A stretch of DNA of 26,401 nt from an uncultured Clostridium sp. (GCA_900554365.1 USGY01000022.1:1-26401), one strand, 5' to 3'. Counted from the first letter of the stretch, positions 8,222 through 15,902 are shown. Notes: generated by a model from the sequence alone, not told the origin. Made by a program: numbers and translations.

Positions 8222-8254
8222 GAGATTTTAGGAGAAAACTAAAATCTCTTTTTT
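8222..8254 (+). terminator. Terminator-like hairpin in the typA leader
   Basis: GAGATTTTAG (8222-8231) pairs perfectly with CTAAAATCTC (8239-8248) around a 7-nt loop and is followed by six T. It begins about five bases after the consensus -10 box. It may end read-through from plsC, or attenuate typA transcription, or cap the mRNA 5' end. The segment GAGATTTTA recurs at 8271-8279 and could pair with the same 3' arm. Confidence 0.7.
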
Positions 8255-8310
8255 GCGATTAATAAATAAAGAGATTTTAATATAAAAAATATAAAAAGAG
8301 GGGTAATAAA

Positions 8311-10125
8311 ATGAACAACAAAAATATAAGAAACATAGCAATAATAGCACACGTTGACCACGGAAAAACAACATTAGTAGATGCAATGCTTAAACAAAGT
8401 CATGTATTTAGAGATAACGAAGTAGTACAAGAAAGAGTAATGGACTCAAATGATCTAGAAAAAGAAAGAGGAATTACAATACTTTCAAAAAATACATCAG
8501 TAATGTATAATGGTGTAAAAATAAACATAGTAGATACTCCAGGTCATGCTGACTTTGGTGGAGAAGTAGAAAGAGTTTTAAAAACAGTTGATGGTGTACT
8601 TTTATTAGTTGATGCTTTCGAAGGTGCAATGCCTCAAACAAGAGAAGTTCTAAAGAAATCATTATCATTAGGATTAAAACCAATTGTTGTTATAAATAAA
8701 ATCGATAGACCAGGAGCAAGACCAGAAAAAGTAGTTGATGAAGTAATAGAATTATTTATAGAATTAAATGCATCTGATGAACAATTAGATTTCCCAGTAG
8801 TATATGCATCAGCTAAAAATGGAATTGCTAAAATGGATTTAGCAGACGAATCTGATAATTTACATTGCTTATTTGAAACAATAGTAAATACAATAGAACC
8901 ACCAAAATGCGATTTAGAAGGACCAGCACAAATGCTTGTATCTAATATCGATTATGATGAATATGTTGGTAGAATGGCAATAGGTAGAGTAGAAAGAGGA
9001 AGCATAAAAGTAGGTATGCCTGTTGCAATTTGTGGTAAAGAAGATAAAATTACACAAGGTAAAATTGCTAAAGTATATACTCATATGGGACTAAATAAAG
9101 TAGAAGTAGAAGAAGGAACAGCTGGAGATATAATTGAAATAGCTGGAATCCCCGACATCAATATTGGTGATACAATATGTGATGTAGAACATCCAGAAAA
9201 AATCCCATTTGTTGATATTGATGAACCAACAGTATCAATGACATTTAGTGTAAACAATGGACCATTTGCTGGAAGAGAAGGTAAATTTATAACATCAAGA
9301 CATATTCGTGATAGATTATTCAAAGAACTAGAAAGAAATGTATCTTTAAGAGTAAAAGAAACAGATTCAGCAGATTCTTTTGAAGTATCAGGAAGAGGAG
9401 AATTACACTTATCAGTATTAATCGAAACAATGAGAAGAGAAGGATTTGAATTATTAGTATCACGTCCAAAAGTTATATTTAAAGAAATCAATGGAGTTAA
9501 ATGTGAACCAATTGAAGATTTAGTTGTAAATGTTCCAGATGATTGCGTAGGAAATGTAATTGAAAAATTAGGTAGAAGAAAAGCTGAAATGACAAACATG
9601 GAACCTGCAGAAGAAGGACATACAAAAATCGAATTTAAAATACCTGCAAGAGGATTAATAGGATATAGAACAGAATTCTTAACAGATACAAAAGGTTCAG
9701 GAACAATGAATCATGTATTTAATTCATATGAACCATATAAAGGAGATATCCAAGCGCGTGTTAGAGGAACTATAGTTGCATTTGAAGCTGGAAAATCAAT
9801 AACATATGGATTATATAATGCACAAGATAAAGGTGATTTATTTATAGGACCAGGTGTAGATGTTTATGAAGGAATGATAGTTGGTTTAAATTCTAGAAGT
9901 GAAGATTTAAGCATAAATGTATGTAAAGAAAAACATTTAACAAACACAAGAGCTTCAGGATCAGATGAAGCACTACGTTTAGTACCACCAATTCAAATGT
10001 CATTAGAAGCCGCAATTGAATTTATTCAAGATGATGAATTAGTTGAAGTAACACCAAAATCAATTAGATTAAGAAAGAAAATTCTTGATACAAAAGAAAG
10101 AGAAAGAATGGCAAGAAGAAAGTAA
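8311..10125 (+). CDS. typA: Ribosome-associated GTPase TypA/BipA
   Basis: Translational GTPase of the EF-G/LepA superfamily that binds ribosomes and supports ribosome assembly and growth under stress and cold. The 604-aa length is standard. The GTPase motifs are intact: G1 AHVDHGKTT (13-21), switch I region ERGITI, G3 DTPGHADF, and G4 NKIDRPGAR. Beta-barrel domain II, the GRGELHLSVL segment of domain III, and the BipA-specific C-terminal domain (SIRLRKKILD) follow. The site AGAGGGG lies well placed before the ATG. It is monocistronic, between its own promoter and a following hairpin terminator. Confidence 0.97.
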   Translation: MNNKNIRNIAIIAHVDHGKTTLVDAMLKQSHVFRDNEVVQERVMDSNDLEKERGITILSKNTSVMYNGVKINIVDTPGHADFGGEVERVLKTVDGVLLLVDAFEGAMPQTREVLKKSLSLGLKPIVVINKIDRPGARPEKVVDEVIELFIELNASDEQLDFPVVYASAKNGIAKMDLADESDNLHCLFETIVNTIEPPKCDLEGPAQMLVSNIDYDEYVGRMAIGRVERGSIKVGMPVAICGKEDKITQGKIAKVYTHMGLNKVEVEEGTAGDIIEIAGIPDINIGDTICDVEHPEKIPFVDIDEPTVSMTFSVNNGPFAGREGKFITSRHIRDRLFKELERNVSLRVKETDSADSFEVSGRGELHLSVLIETMRREGFELLVSRPKVIFKEINGVKCEPIEDLVVNVPDDCVGNVIEKLGRRKAEMTNMEPAEEGHTKIEFKIPARGLIGYRTEFLTDTKGSGTMNHVFNSYEPYKGDIQARVRGTIVAFEAGKSITYGLYNAQDKGDLFIGPGVDVYEGMIVGLNSRSEDLSINVCKEKHLTNTRASGSDEALRLVPPIQMSLEAAIEFIQDDELVEVTPKSIRLRKKILDTKERERMARRK

Positions 10126-10136
10126 TTAATAAAAAG

Positions 10137-10175
10137 AAATTTAAGTTTTGACATTGTCAAAACTTAAATTTTCTA
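10137..10175 (+). terminator. Terminator after typA
   Basis: AAATTTAAGTTTTGAC (10137-10152) is a perfect inverted repeat of 10156-10171, a 16-bp arm with a 3-nt centre, followed by a short U-rich stretch. Its symmetry allows it to work in either direction. Confidence 0.75.
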
Positions 10176-10196
10176 ATTTGGTTAAGAGGATAAATG

Positions 10197-10784
10197 ATGA
10201 ATTATAAAGAATTAGAAAAAATAAAACAAAAAGCCTTAGAAGAACATATACCAATAATAATGGATGATACTTTAGAAGTAATAGAAAAATATTTAAAAAA
10301 AGAAAAGCCAACAAGTCTCTTAGAAATAGGAACAGCTGTTGGCTATTCGGCTATATGTTTTTCTGAATTTTTAGCAGAAAATGGAGAAATAGATACAATA
10401 GAAAGAGATACTGAAAGAATACAAGAAGCTAAAGAAAATATAAAAAAAGCCGAAGTCGACAAAAAAATAAATATCTATGAAGGAGATGCTGTAGAAATCT
10501 TACCAACTATGGATAAAAAATATGATGCAGTATTTATTGATGCTGCAAAAGGAAAATATCCATTTTTCTTAAAAGAGGCTTTACGTATGTTGAAACCAAC
10601 AGGTTACATATTTGCAGATAACATATTATATAAAGGATATGTGTTAAGTGATTATAATAAACATAAACAACGTACAGCAGTAAGAAATTTAAGAGAATAC
10701 ATAAAAGAAACTACAGAAGATCCAAATTTAAAAACAGAAATATTAGAAGTTGGAGATGGCTTAGCAATAACAAAAATGGCATAA
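10197..10784 (+). CDS. trmR: tRNA 5-hydroxyuridine methyltransferase (O-methyltransferase family 3)
   Basis: SAM-dependent O-methyltransferase of the family that includes B. subtilis YrrM/TrmR, which methylates ho5U34 of tRNA to 5-methoxyuridine. The 195-aa protein has the SAM-binding LLEIGTAVGYSA (41-52), acidic ribose-binding E/D residues after the second strand (IDTIERD), and AVFIDAAKGKYPFF followed by GYIFADNILYKG, the metal/acceptor region of family 3. Two ATGs occur at 10194 and 10197; the second has better spacing from AGAGGA (10185-10190). The next gene, 25 bp downstream, is a U32 protein of the type that makes ho5U, the same pairing as yrrM-yrrN-yrrO in B. subtilis. That context supports the tRNA role over catechol-type substrates. 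Confidence 0.8.
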   Translation: MNYKELEKIKQKALEEHIPIIMDDTLEVIEKYLKKEKPTSLLEIGTAVGYSAICFSEFLAENGEIDTIERDTERIQEAKENIKKAEVDKKINIYEGDAVEILPTMDKKYDAVFIDAAKGKYPFFLKEALRMLKPTGYIFADNILYKGYVLSDYNKHKQRTAVRNLREYIKETTEDPNLKTEILEVGDGLAITKMA

Positions 10785-10809
10785 AATTAGTGTAAAGAGA
10801 GGGATAAAA

Positions 10810-12039
10810 ATGAATAAACCAGAATTATTAGCACCAGCAGGGTCATTTGAAAAAGCAAAAATAGCATTTTTATATGGAGCAGATGCAGTATATGCAGGAA
10901 CGTCATCATTATCACTTAGAACAAGAGCCGATATGAAAGATGATGACTTAGAAAATACTATAAAATATGCTCATAGTATTGGTAAAAAAGTATATGTAAC
11001 ATTAAATATATTTGCATGGGATGAAAAATATGAAGAAATAATTGAAATGGCAAAAAAATTAGAAATATTAAAGCCAGATGGAATTATTGCAGCAGATGGT
11101 GGAGTAATAGAAATATTAAAACAATATGCACCAGATGTAAAAATAAATGTTAGTACTCAAGCAAATATTGTAAGTTTACATTCAGCTAATTTTTGGTATA
11201 AAAATGGTGCAAGAAGAATGATAATGGCAAGAGAAATGAACAAAGAACAGTTAAAATATATAATGGCTAATAAACCAAAAGATATGGAAATAGAAATATT
11301 TATTCATGGTGCAATATGTTTTGCCTTTTCAGGAAGATGCTTTTTAAGTGATTTCTTAGCATGTAGAAGTGCAAACTTAGGAGATTGCGCTCAAAGTTGT
11401 AGATGGTCATATAATTTATATGCAGAAGAGAAAAATCATCCAGGAGAATATATGCCATTAGAAACTAGTGAATATGGAACAAGTATATTTTCATCAAAAG
11501 ATTTATGCTTAATAAAAGAAATACCAGAAATAATAGATATGGGAATAGACAGCTTGAAAATTGAAGGTAGACTAAAAACAGAATATTATTTAGCAAGTGT
11601 AATAAATGCATATAGAAATGCAATAGATGATTATGAAAAAGATCCTGAACATTATGATTATACAAAATATTTAAAAGAATTAGAAAAAGTAAAAACAAGA
11701 GGGTTAACAACATTTTACTTTAATGATAGAAAAAACAAAGATATTCAAGAATATTCAGGAAGACAATATAATGAAAAATATGAATTTGGTGCTAAAGTTG
11801 TAGATGGTGAATCAGAATTTTCAACTGTAGAAATTAGAAATAAATTATCAGTTGGAGATACACTAGAAATAATTGAACCAAACAAAATTGAACCAATAGA
11901 ATTTAAAATAGAAAAACTATATGATGTCGAAACTAACGAAGAAATAGATTCTGTAAGCCCTGGAGTAAAAGGGCAACAAGTAAAAATAAAATTACCAATA
12001 AAATGTAAAAAAGATTGGATAATAAGAAGAAAAAAATAA
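10810..12039 (+). CDS. trhP: U32-family tRNA hydroxylation protein (TrhP-like)
   Basis: Member of peptidase family U32, whose TrhP/YrrN/YrrO branch is needed for prephenate-dependent 5-hydroxylation of U34 in tRNA rather than proteolysis. The 409-aa protein starts NKPELLAPAGSFEKAKIAF, typical of U32, and carries the signature with clustered cysteines (HGAICFAFSGRCFLSD, then NLGDCAQSCRW: Cys170, 177, 185, 193, 197) thought to hold an iron-sulfur cluster. A C-terminal beta-barrel-like region (FGAKVVDG to VKIKLPIKCKK) matches the long, YrrO-like form. B. subtilis has two such proteins in tandem; only one is here. A strong GAGAGGGA site precedes the ATG. Co-transcribed with the methyltransferase. 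Confidence 0.83.
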   Translation: MNKPELLAPAGSFEKAKIAFLYGADAVYAGTSSLSLRTRADMKDDDLENTIKYAHSIGKKVYVTLNIFAWDEKYEEIIEMAKKLEILKPDGIIAADGGVIEILKQYAPDVKINVSTQANIVSLHSANFWYKNGARRMIMAREMNKEQLKYIMANKPKDMEIEIFIHGAICFAFSGRCFLSDFLACRSANLGDCAQSCRWSYNLYAEEKNHPGEYMPLETSEYGTSIFSSKDLCLIKEIPEIIDMGIDSLKIEGRLKTEYYLASVINAYRNAIDDYEKDPEHYDYTKYLKELEKVKTRGLTTFYFNDRKNKDIQEYSGRQYNEKYEFGAKVVDGESEFSTVEIRNKLSVGDTLEIIEPNKIEPIEFKIEKLYDVETNEEIDSVSPGVKGQQVKIKLPIKCKKDWIIRRKK

Positions 12040-12044
12040 AAACT

Positions 12045-12092
12045 AAGACCTTAAATTATTAGAAAAGATTTAATAATTTAAGGTCTTTTTTT
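12045..12092. terminator. Bidirectional terminator between trhP and the DUF368 gene
   Basis: AAGACCTTAAATTATT (12045-12060) pairs perfectly with 12072-12087 around an 11-nt loop. T runs on the right serve the plus-strand gene. An A-rich run on the left (AAAAAATAAAAA) gives a U tract to the convergent minus-strand gene, whose stop codon touches the element. Confidence 0.9.
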
Positions 12093-12885
12093 ATTTCTTT
12101 AACATAGATGAAACTAAGAATCCTAAACAAACACAAAGAATAGATATGATTAAAGAAAAGCTAGAATTTATATTAGGCAAAAGTACAAATATAGAACCTA
12201 AAGAAAATCCAATAATGCTGTAAAATGTTTGAGCATAAAATTTATTTAATAAAAATTTGGTTATAATCATAAAAATAATACAGCCAATAATTAATCCAAT
12301 TCCCATAGGAATTAGAATAGAAAAAGAAATAGTTGAAACAGCAAGTAAATAAGTAGAATAAACGCCTAAAAGCATTAAAATAATAGTACTACTAACACCA
12401 GGAATAATAACACCAACAGACATTGCAAAACCACTAAAAACCAAGTATAAAAAGCTAAAATTTTCCTGTGTAAAACTATTAGAAAAATAATTTTCTGCAA
12501 CTACTGAAATTATTCCAATAAAAAAGGAAAATAATGTATAAAATAAAAAGTGAAATTTAAAATTTATTTTAGAATTGCAATCTTGAATTAGTGAAGGTAT
12601 ACATCCTAAAATTAATCCTATAAAAATTGATTTAGTCTGAATAGGAAAAGAAAATAAAAGATAATTTAAAATATTACTAAAAATTAAAATGCCCAATACA
12701 CTACCTAAAACTATAGGAGATAAAAATTTTGCATTTTTCTTTATATCATTAAAAAAATCTAAAATACTATTTAATAAAGTTTCGTAAATTCCAAAAATCA
12801 AACAAAGAACACCACTACTAATTCCAGGTAAAATGGCACCGGCACCTATTGCAATACCTTTAAGACAATTTATAAAAAAATTCAT
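12091..12885 (-). CDS. popT: DUF368 membrane protein, predicted undecaprenyl-phosphate translocase PopT
   Basis: 264-aa polytopic membrane protein of family DUF368, shown in other bacteria (PopT) to help flip undecaprenyl phosphate back across the membrane for peptidoglycan and teichoic-acid synthesis. The start FINCLKGIAIGAGAILPG and the internal repeat-like VGVIIPGVSSTIIL are the two characteristic glycine/proline-rich re-entrant motifs. About seven to eight hydrophobic segments are visible. On the minus strand GGAGG lies 7 bp before the ATG. It is monocistronic and faces the trhP operon convergently. It fits the wall-growth genes elsewhere in the window (ftsEX, endopeptidases). Confidence 0.87.
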   Translation of the reverse strand: MNFFINCLKGIAIGAGAILPGISSGVLCLIFGIYETLLNSILDFFNDIKKNAKFLSPIVLGSVLGILIFSNILNYLLFSFPIQTKSIFIGLILGCIPSLIQDCNSKINFKFHFLFYTLFSFFIGIISVVAENYFSNSFTQENFSFLYLVFSGFAMSVGVIIPGVSSTIILMLLGVYSTYLLAVSTISFSILIPMGIGLIIGCIIFMIITKFLLNKFYAQTFYSIIGFSLGSIFVLLPNINSSFSLIISILCVCLGFLVSSMLKK

Positions 12886-12965
12886 AAAAAAAACCTCCGT
12901 AATAAAAGATATGAAATTTTTTGAATAAAAATTCGAGAAGGTCAGGCACTTTATTTTTTAAAATT

Positions 12966-12973
12966 CATATAAT
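12966..12973 (+). promoter_or_regulatory. Possible sigK promoter -10 element
   Basis: CATATAAT upstream of the sigK ribosome-binding site resembles the -10 of mother-cell sigma factors (SigE CATACAnT, SigK CATAnnnTA). CACT at 12947-12950 could be a SigK-like -35 but the 15-bp spacing is short. The string also contains a SigA TATAAT with no good -35. Weak call. Confidence 0.35.
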
Positions 12974-13003
12974 TTGAGTATGTAAAAAATGGAGGTGCAG
13001 GTC

Positions 13004-13715
13004 ATGTTTTCAGCACTTTGTATGACGGGAATATATGGTTTTTTAGAATTTTTAAGAACAGCAGTATTTGCTGTACGGATATATACAAGGGGGAAGTTTA
13101 TTTCCAGAACCATTATCAGCAGAAGAAGAAAAGAACTATTTAATGCAGATGGCTAAAGGGGATGATGAAGCAAGAAATATATTAATAGAAAGAAACTTAA
13201 GATTGGTAGCACATGTTGCTAAAAAATATAGTACATCTAAAGTTGATCAAGATGATTTAATATCAATAGGAACAATTGGCTTAATAAAAGGAATAAAAAG
13301 CTTTAATATTGAAAAAGGAGCAAGACTTTCTACATATGTTTCAAGATGTATAGATAATGAAATATTAATGCATTTAAGAGCAACAAAAAAATTAAGTGCA
13401 GAAGTATATTTAAATGAGCCAATAGGAAAAGATAAAGATGATAATGTAGTAACATTGCAAGAAGTACTTGAAAATAACGAAAGAAATATAGAAGATGAAG
13501 TTGATATAAAAATGAAAATAAAAATGCTTTATGAAAAAATGAAAAGTTTACTTAAAAATAGAGAAAAAGAAATCTTAGAACTTAGATTTGGCTTGGGAGG
13601 GAATAAACCAAAAACACAAAACGAAATAGCATCAATGATGGGAATTTCACGTTCATATGTATCAAGAATAGAAACTAAAGCAATAAAAAAATTAGCAAAA
13701 GAAATAAAAGAATAA
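13004..13715 (+). CDS. sigK: RNA polymerase sigma-K factor, interrupted by a +1 frameshift
   Basis: Late mother-cell sporulation sigma factor. The SigK body from residue GYIQGG on has PLSAEEEKNYLMQMAKGDDE, the core-binding RNLRLVAHVAKKY, region 2 (DLISIGTIGLIKGIKSFN) and the region 4 helix-turn-helix TQNEIASMMGISRSYVSRIE. No start with a ribosome-binding site exists in that frame. Instead GGAGGTG (12991-12997) serves the ATG at 13004 in another frame, which encodes 24 residues (MFSALCMTGIYGFLEF, then LRTAVFAV) just like a SigK pro-sequence. The two join if C13076 is skipped: GTA-C-GGA gives ...VFAV-GYIQGG..., aligning with B. subtilis VFLV-SYVKNN at the pro-sequence cleavage site. Total 236 aa; B. 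subtilis SigK is 241. Unshifted translation stops after 50 codons (13154-13156). A TTG at 13068 has no ribosome-binding site. Either programmed shift, mutation or sequence error; see findings. Confidence 0.88.
13073..13079 (+). other. +1 frameshift site in sigK (GTA-CGG-A)
   Basis: In the frame of ATG 13004 the codons are GTA (13073-13075) then CGG (13076-13078). The SigK body continues from GGA at 13077. The zero-frame A-site codon is CGG and the shifted codon is GGA. The P-site tRNA would re-pair from GUA to UAC. Confidence 0.75.
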
Positions 13716-13751
13716 AAAATTATTACAACTAGTATAAATTCTTTTAAAAGC

Positions 13752-13780
13752 TTTAATAATAAAATATAATATGGTATAAT
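13752..13780 (+). promoter_or_regulatory. Extended -10 promoter of the hemolysin-III gene
   Basis: TGGTATAAT ends at 13780 (perfect -10 TATAAT 13775-13780 with TG extension). The matching -35 (TTTAAT, 13752-13757) is poor, which is common for extended -10 promoters. Confidence 0.6.
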
Positions 13781-13817
13781 GCTTATATTATAGAAAAAAT
13801 AAAGAAAGGAATTTATA

Positions 13818-14492
13818 ATGACAAGAACTAAATTAAAAGATAGAGTATTACCTAAATACACAAAAGGTGAAGAAATTTTTAATATGACATCACACATAGT
13901 TGGAGCAGTACTTGGAATTGTAGCAACTGTATTATGTGTTGTTTTTGCTGCAGTACATCATAATGGATATGGTGTGGTAAGTGGAGCAATTTATGGAGTG
14001 ACAATGATTTTATTATATACAATGTCAAGTATATATCATGGATTAAGTCCTAAAAGATATTCTAAAAGAGTATTTCAAGTATTAGATCATTGCTCTATAT
14101 TTTTACTAATAGCTGGTTGTTATACACCTTTTGCATTATGCAGTATTCGCGAAGTTGATCCAGTATCTGGCTGGCTAATATTTGGTGTTATATGGGGAAT
14201 TGCTATATTAGGTATAGTTTTAAACTCAATTGATATAAGCAAATTTAAAGTGTTTTCAATGATATGTTATTTACTTATGGGATGGTGTATTGTATTTAAA
14301 GCAAGTTTATTACCAGATATACTTGGAACAGCAGGATTAGTATTATTAGTATCAGGAGGAGTTGCATATACAGTTGGTGCAGTTATTTATGGATTAGGAA
14401 AGAAACATAAATGGATGCATTCAATATTCCATATGTTCATTTTATTAGGAAGCTTATTGCAATTTTTCTGTATTTTACTTTATGTAATGTAA
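13818..14492 (+). CDS. trhA: Hemolysin III/PAQR-family membrane protein (TrhA-like)
   Basis: 224-aa seven-TM protein of the HlyIII/PAQR family. The B. subtilis homologue family (YplQ/TrhA) is linked to membrane energetics and unsaturated-lipid homeostasis rather than haemolysis. Family signatures are present in order: KGEEIFNMTSHIVGA, the SSIYHG motif after TM2 (first zinc-site histidine), LDHCSIFLLIAGCYTPF, and the C-terminal HSIFHMFILLGSLLQF with the paired zinc-binding histidines. A ribosome-binding site AAAGGA precedes the ATG. It is transcribed alone after sigK from its own extended -10 promoter. Molecular activity of the family is still unsettled. Confidence 0.88.
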   Translation: MTRTKLKDRVLPKYTKGEEIFNMTSHIVGAVLGIVATVLCVVFAAVHHNGYGVVSGAIYGVTMILLYTMSSIYHGLSPKRYSKRVFQVLDHCSIFLLIAGCYTPFALCSIREVDPVSGWLIFGVIWGIAILGIVLNSIDISKFKVFSMICYLLMGWCIVFKASLLPDILGTAGLVLLVSGGVAYTVGAVIYGLGKKHKWMHSIFHMFILLGSLLQFFCILLYVM

Positions 14493-14618
14493 CGCCTATC
14501 ATAAATTTGAAAAAGAATCAAATATTAAAAAAGTGTGATTTGAAGAGAATAAATACGAAAAAGAAAGATAATCATATATAGGTATAGTAAATTTTAAATT
14601 TTAAGTCACTTTTGAAAT

Positions 14619-14647
14619 TTGATACATAAAAATCAATATGATAGAAT
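14619..14647 (+). promoter_or_regulatory. Promoter of the 6S-like RNA
   Basis: TTGATA (14619-14624), 17-bp spacer, TAGAAT (14642-14647) with a TGA extension. The predicted start near 14654 lies just before the structured RNA. Confidence 0.75.
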
Positions 14648-14653
14648 ACAGAT

Positions 14654-14862
14654 AAGTTAAGAGTAAGAAGAAAACACCCTGCGTAGTGCGTATAGACAGA
14701 ATTTTTAGAACCAACACACATTAAGAGGGGCCAATCTCTAGGTATGGCGTGCATGCTTGCATTATATGTAAGAAGCCCAGGAATATTTAGGTAGGCACCC
14801 ACCTGTTTTTAGGAACAGGTCCTTAAAAATTCAAGGCAGCTGACGGCTAAGGCGGGGATAAA
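14654..14862 (+). ncRNA. ssrS: Structured RNA, probably 6S RNA
   Basis: About 200 nt of clearly higher G+C than the surroundings, with no credible ORF, between a good promoter and a hairpin. Pairing consistent with a 6S rod: CCCTGC (14677-14682) with GCGGGG (14852-14857), as in the CCCTGCG...GGCGGGG closing stems of bacterial 6S RNAs. GAATTTTTA (14699-14707) pairs with TAAAAATTC (14824-14832). A hairpin ACCTGTT (14801-14807)/AACAGGT (14814-14820) lies in the 3' part, after GGCACCCACC, a string common at that place in 6S RNAs. 6S RNA binds RNA polymerase-sigma-A and mimics an open promoter in slow growth. The identity is from remembered consensus, not a covariance search; another clostridial ncRNA family is possible. 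The rest of the 566-bp gap (14493-14618) holds nothing I can name. Confidence 0.65.
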
Positions 14863-14879
14863 TATTAAAATAATATTTA

Positions 14880-14958
14880 TATAGAGGCAGGTTAAAATTT
14901 TTTATACTATCAAAAGCAATAAGATTTGATAGCTGGAAGATTTTAACCTGTCTCTATA
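14880..14958 (+). repeat. Long imperfect hairpin downstream of the 6S-like RNA
   Basis: Bases 14880-14898 pair with 14940-14958 over 19 bp (one G.U), and inside that CTATCAAA (14907-14914) pairs with TTTGATAG (14925-14932) around a 10-nt loop. It is much longer than the other terminators here, and only a weak U run follows (ctattttac). It may be a terminator/processing hairpin for the RNA, or a separate small RNA or mobile-repeat remnant. Confidence 0.7.
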
Positions 14959-14979
14959 CTATTTTACACCAAATAATAG

Positions 14980-15008
14980 TTGTAGAAATATGTACAATGT
15001 GATATATT
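14980..15008 (+). promoter_or_regulatory. Promoter of the transketolase genes
   Basis: TTGTAG (14980-14985), 17-bp spacer, TATATT (15003-15008). It lies about 50 bp upstream of the N-terminal transketolase start. Confidence 0.6.
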
Positions 15009-15058
15009 ATAACTGACATAAGGACATTAACAAAAATAAAAATAGGAGAGTGATTTTT

Positions 15059-15880
15059 ATGGAAAAAGTAAAAGATATTAAAGAATTAGAAAAAATAGCT
15101 AAAAAAGTAAGAAGAGGAATTATAGAAGAAGTATATTCAGCACAATCTGGACATCCAGGAGGTTCTCTATCTGTAGCAGATATTTTGACAGTATTATATT
15201 TTAATGAACTAAACATAGATGAAAAAAATCCTAAATGGGAAGAAAGAGATCGTCTAGTATTATCAAAAGGACATTGTTCACCCGCTTTATATAGTTGCTT
15301 AGCAAATAGAGGATATTTTGATATTGAAAAATTAAAAGAATTCAGAAAAATAGGTAAAAAGTTGCAAGGACATCCAGACATGAAAAAAATACCTGGAGTT
15401 GATATGACATCAGGATCTTTGGGTCAAGGACTATCAGCTGCAAATGGTATGGCAATTGCTGGAAAATTAGATAAAAAAGATTATAGAGTTTATTGCGTTT
15501 TAGGTGATGGAGAAATAGAAGAAGGTCAAGTTTGGGAAGCTGCAATGGCAGCTGCACATTACAAACTAGATAATTTATGTGTAATTGTAGATAATAATAA
15601 TTTACAAATAGATGGAAAAATTACAGATGTAATGAGCTCATATCCAATTGATGAAAAATTTAAAAGCTTTGGATTTCAAGTTATAAACATAAATGGACAT
15701 GATATAGATGAAATTATAAAAGCATTTGAAGTTGCAAGAGACATAAAAGGAAAACCAACATGTATTATAGCTAAAACAATTAAAGGAAAAGGCGTATCAT
15801 TCATGGAAGATAAAGCAGAATGGCATGGAAAAGCACCAAATGAAGAACAATATAATGAAGCTATAAAAGAATTAGCATAA
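15059..15880 (+). CDS. tktN: Transketolase, N-terminal (TPP-binding) subunit
   Basis: One half of a split transketolase, which moves two-carbon units between pentose and hexose/triose phosphates in the non-oxidative pentose phosphate pathway. The 273-aa subunit has GHPGGSLSVADIL (31-43), the GHCSPALY segment (71-78), DMTSGSLGQGLSAANG, and the thiamine-diphosphate/Mg motif running from GDGEIEEGQ (149-157) to VDNNN (177-181). The ATG at 15059 is 8 bp after GGAGAG (15045-15050). An upstream in-frame GTG at 15050 overlaps that site and is rejected. The C-terminal subunit follows after 22 bp. Split transketolases are usual in Clostridia. Confidence 0.95.
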   Translation: MEKVKDIKELEKIAKKVRRGIIEEVYSAQSGHPGGSLSVADILTVLYFNELNIDEKNPKWEERDRLVLSKGHCSPALYSCLANRGYFDIEKLKEFRKIGKKLQGHPDMKKIPGVDMTSGSLGQGLSAANGMAIAGKLDKKDYRVYCVLGDGEIEEGQVWEAAMAAAHYKLDNLCVIVDNNNLQIDGKITDVMSSYPIDEKFKSFGFQVININGHDIDEIIKAFEVARDIKGKPTCIIAKTIKGKGVSFMEDKAEWHGKAPNEEQYNEAIKELA

Positions 15881-15902
15881 AAGCAGAAAGGAAGGTATAA
15901 AA

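Noticed and set aside
9081..9599. 172-codon minus-strand ORF
   Set aside because: Antisense shadow of typA, which is fully conserved there; no ribosome-binding site.
13068..13715. sigK starting at TTG 13068
   Set aside because: No ribosome-binding site and it would lack the pro-sequence. A strong site and SigK-like pro-sequence exist at 13004 in the other frame.
14572..14802. Minus-strand ORF of 76 codons over the RNA region
   Set aside because: It lies antisense to the structured RNA and its promoter, lacks a ribosome-binding site and has no recognisable composition.
15050..15058. GTG start for the N-terminal transketolase
   Set aside because: The GTG is part of the ribosome-binding site GGAGAG; ATG 15059 has proper spacing and matches the family.
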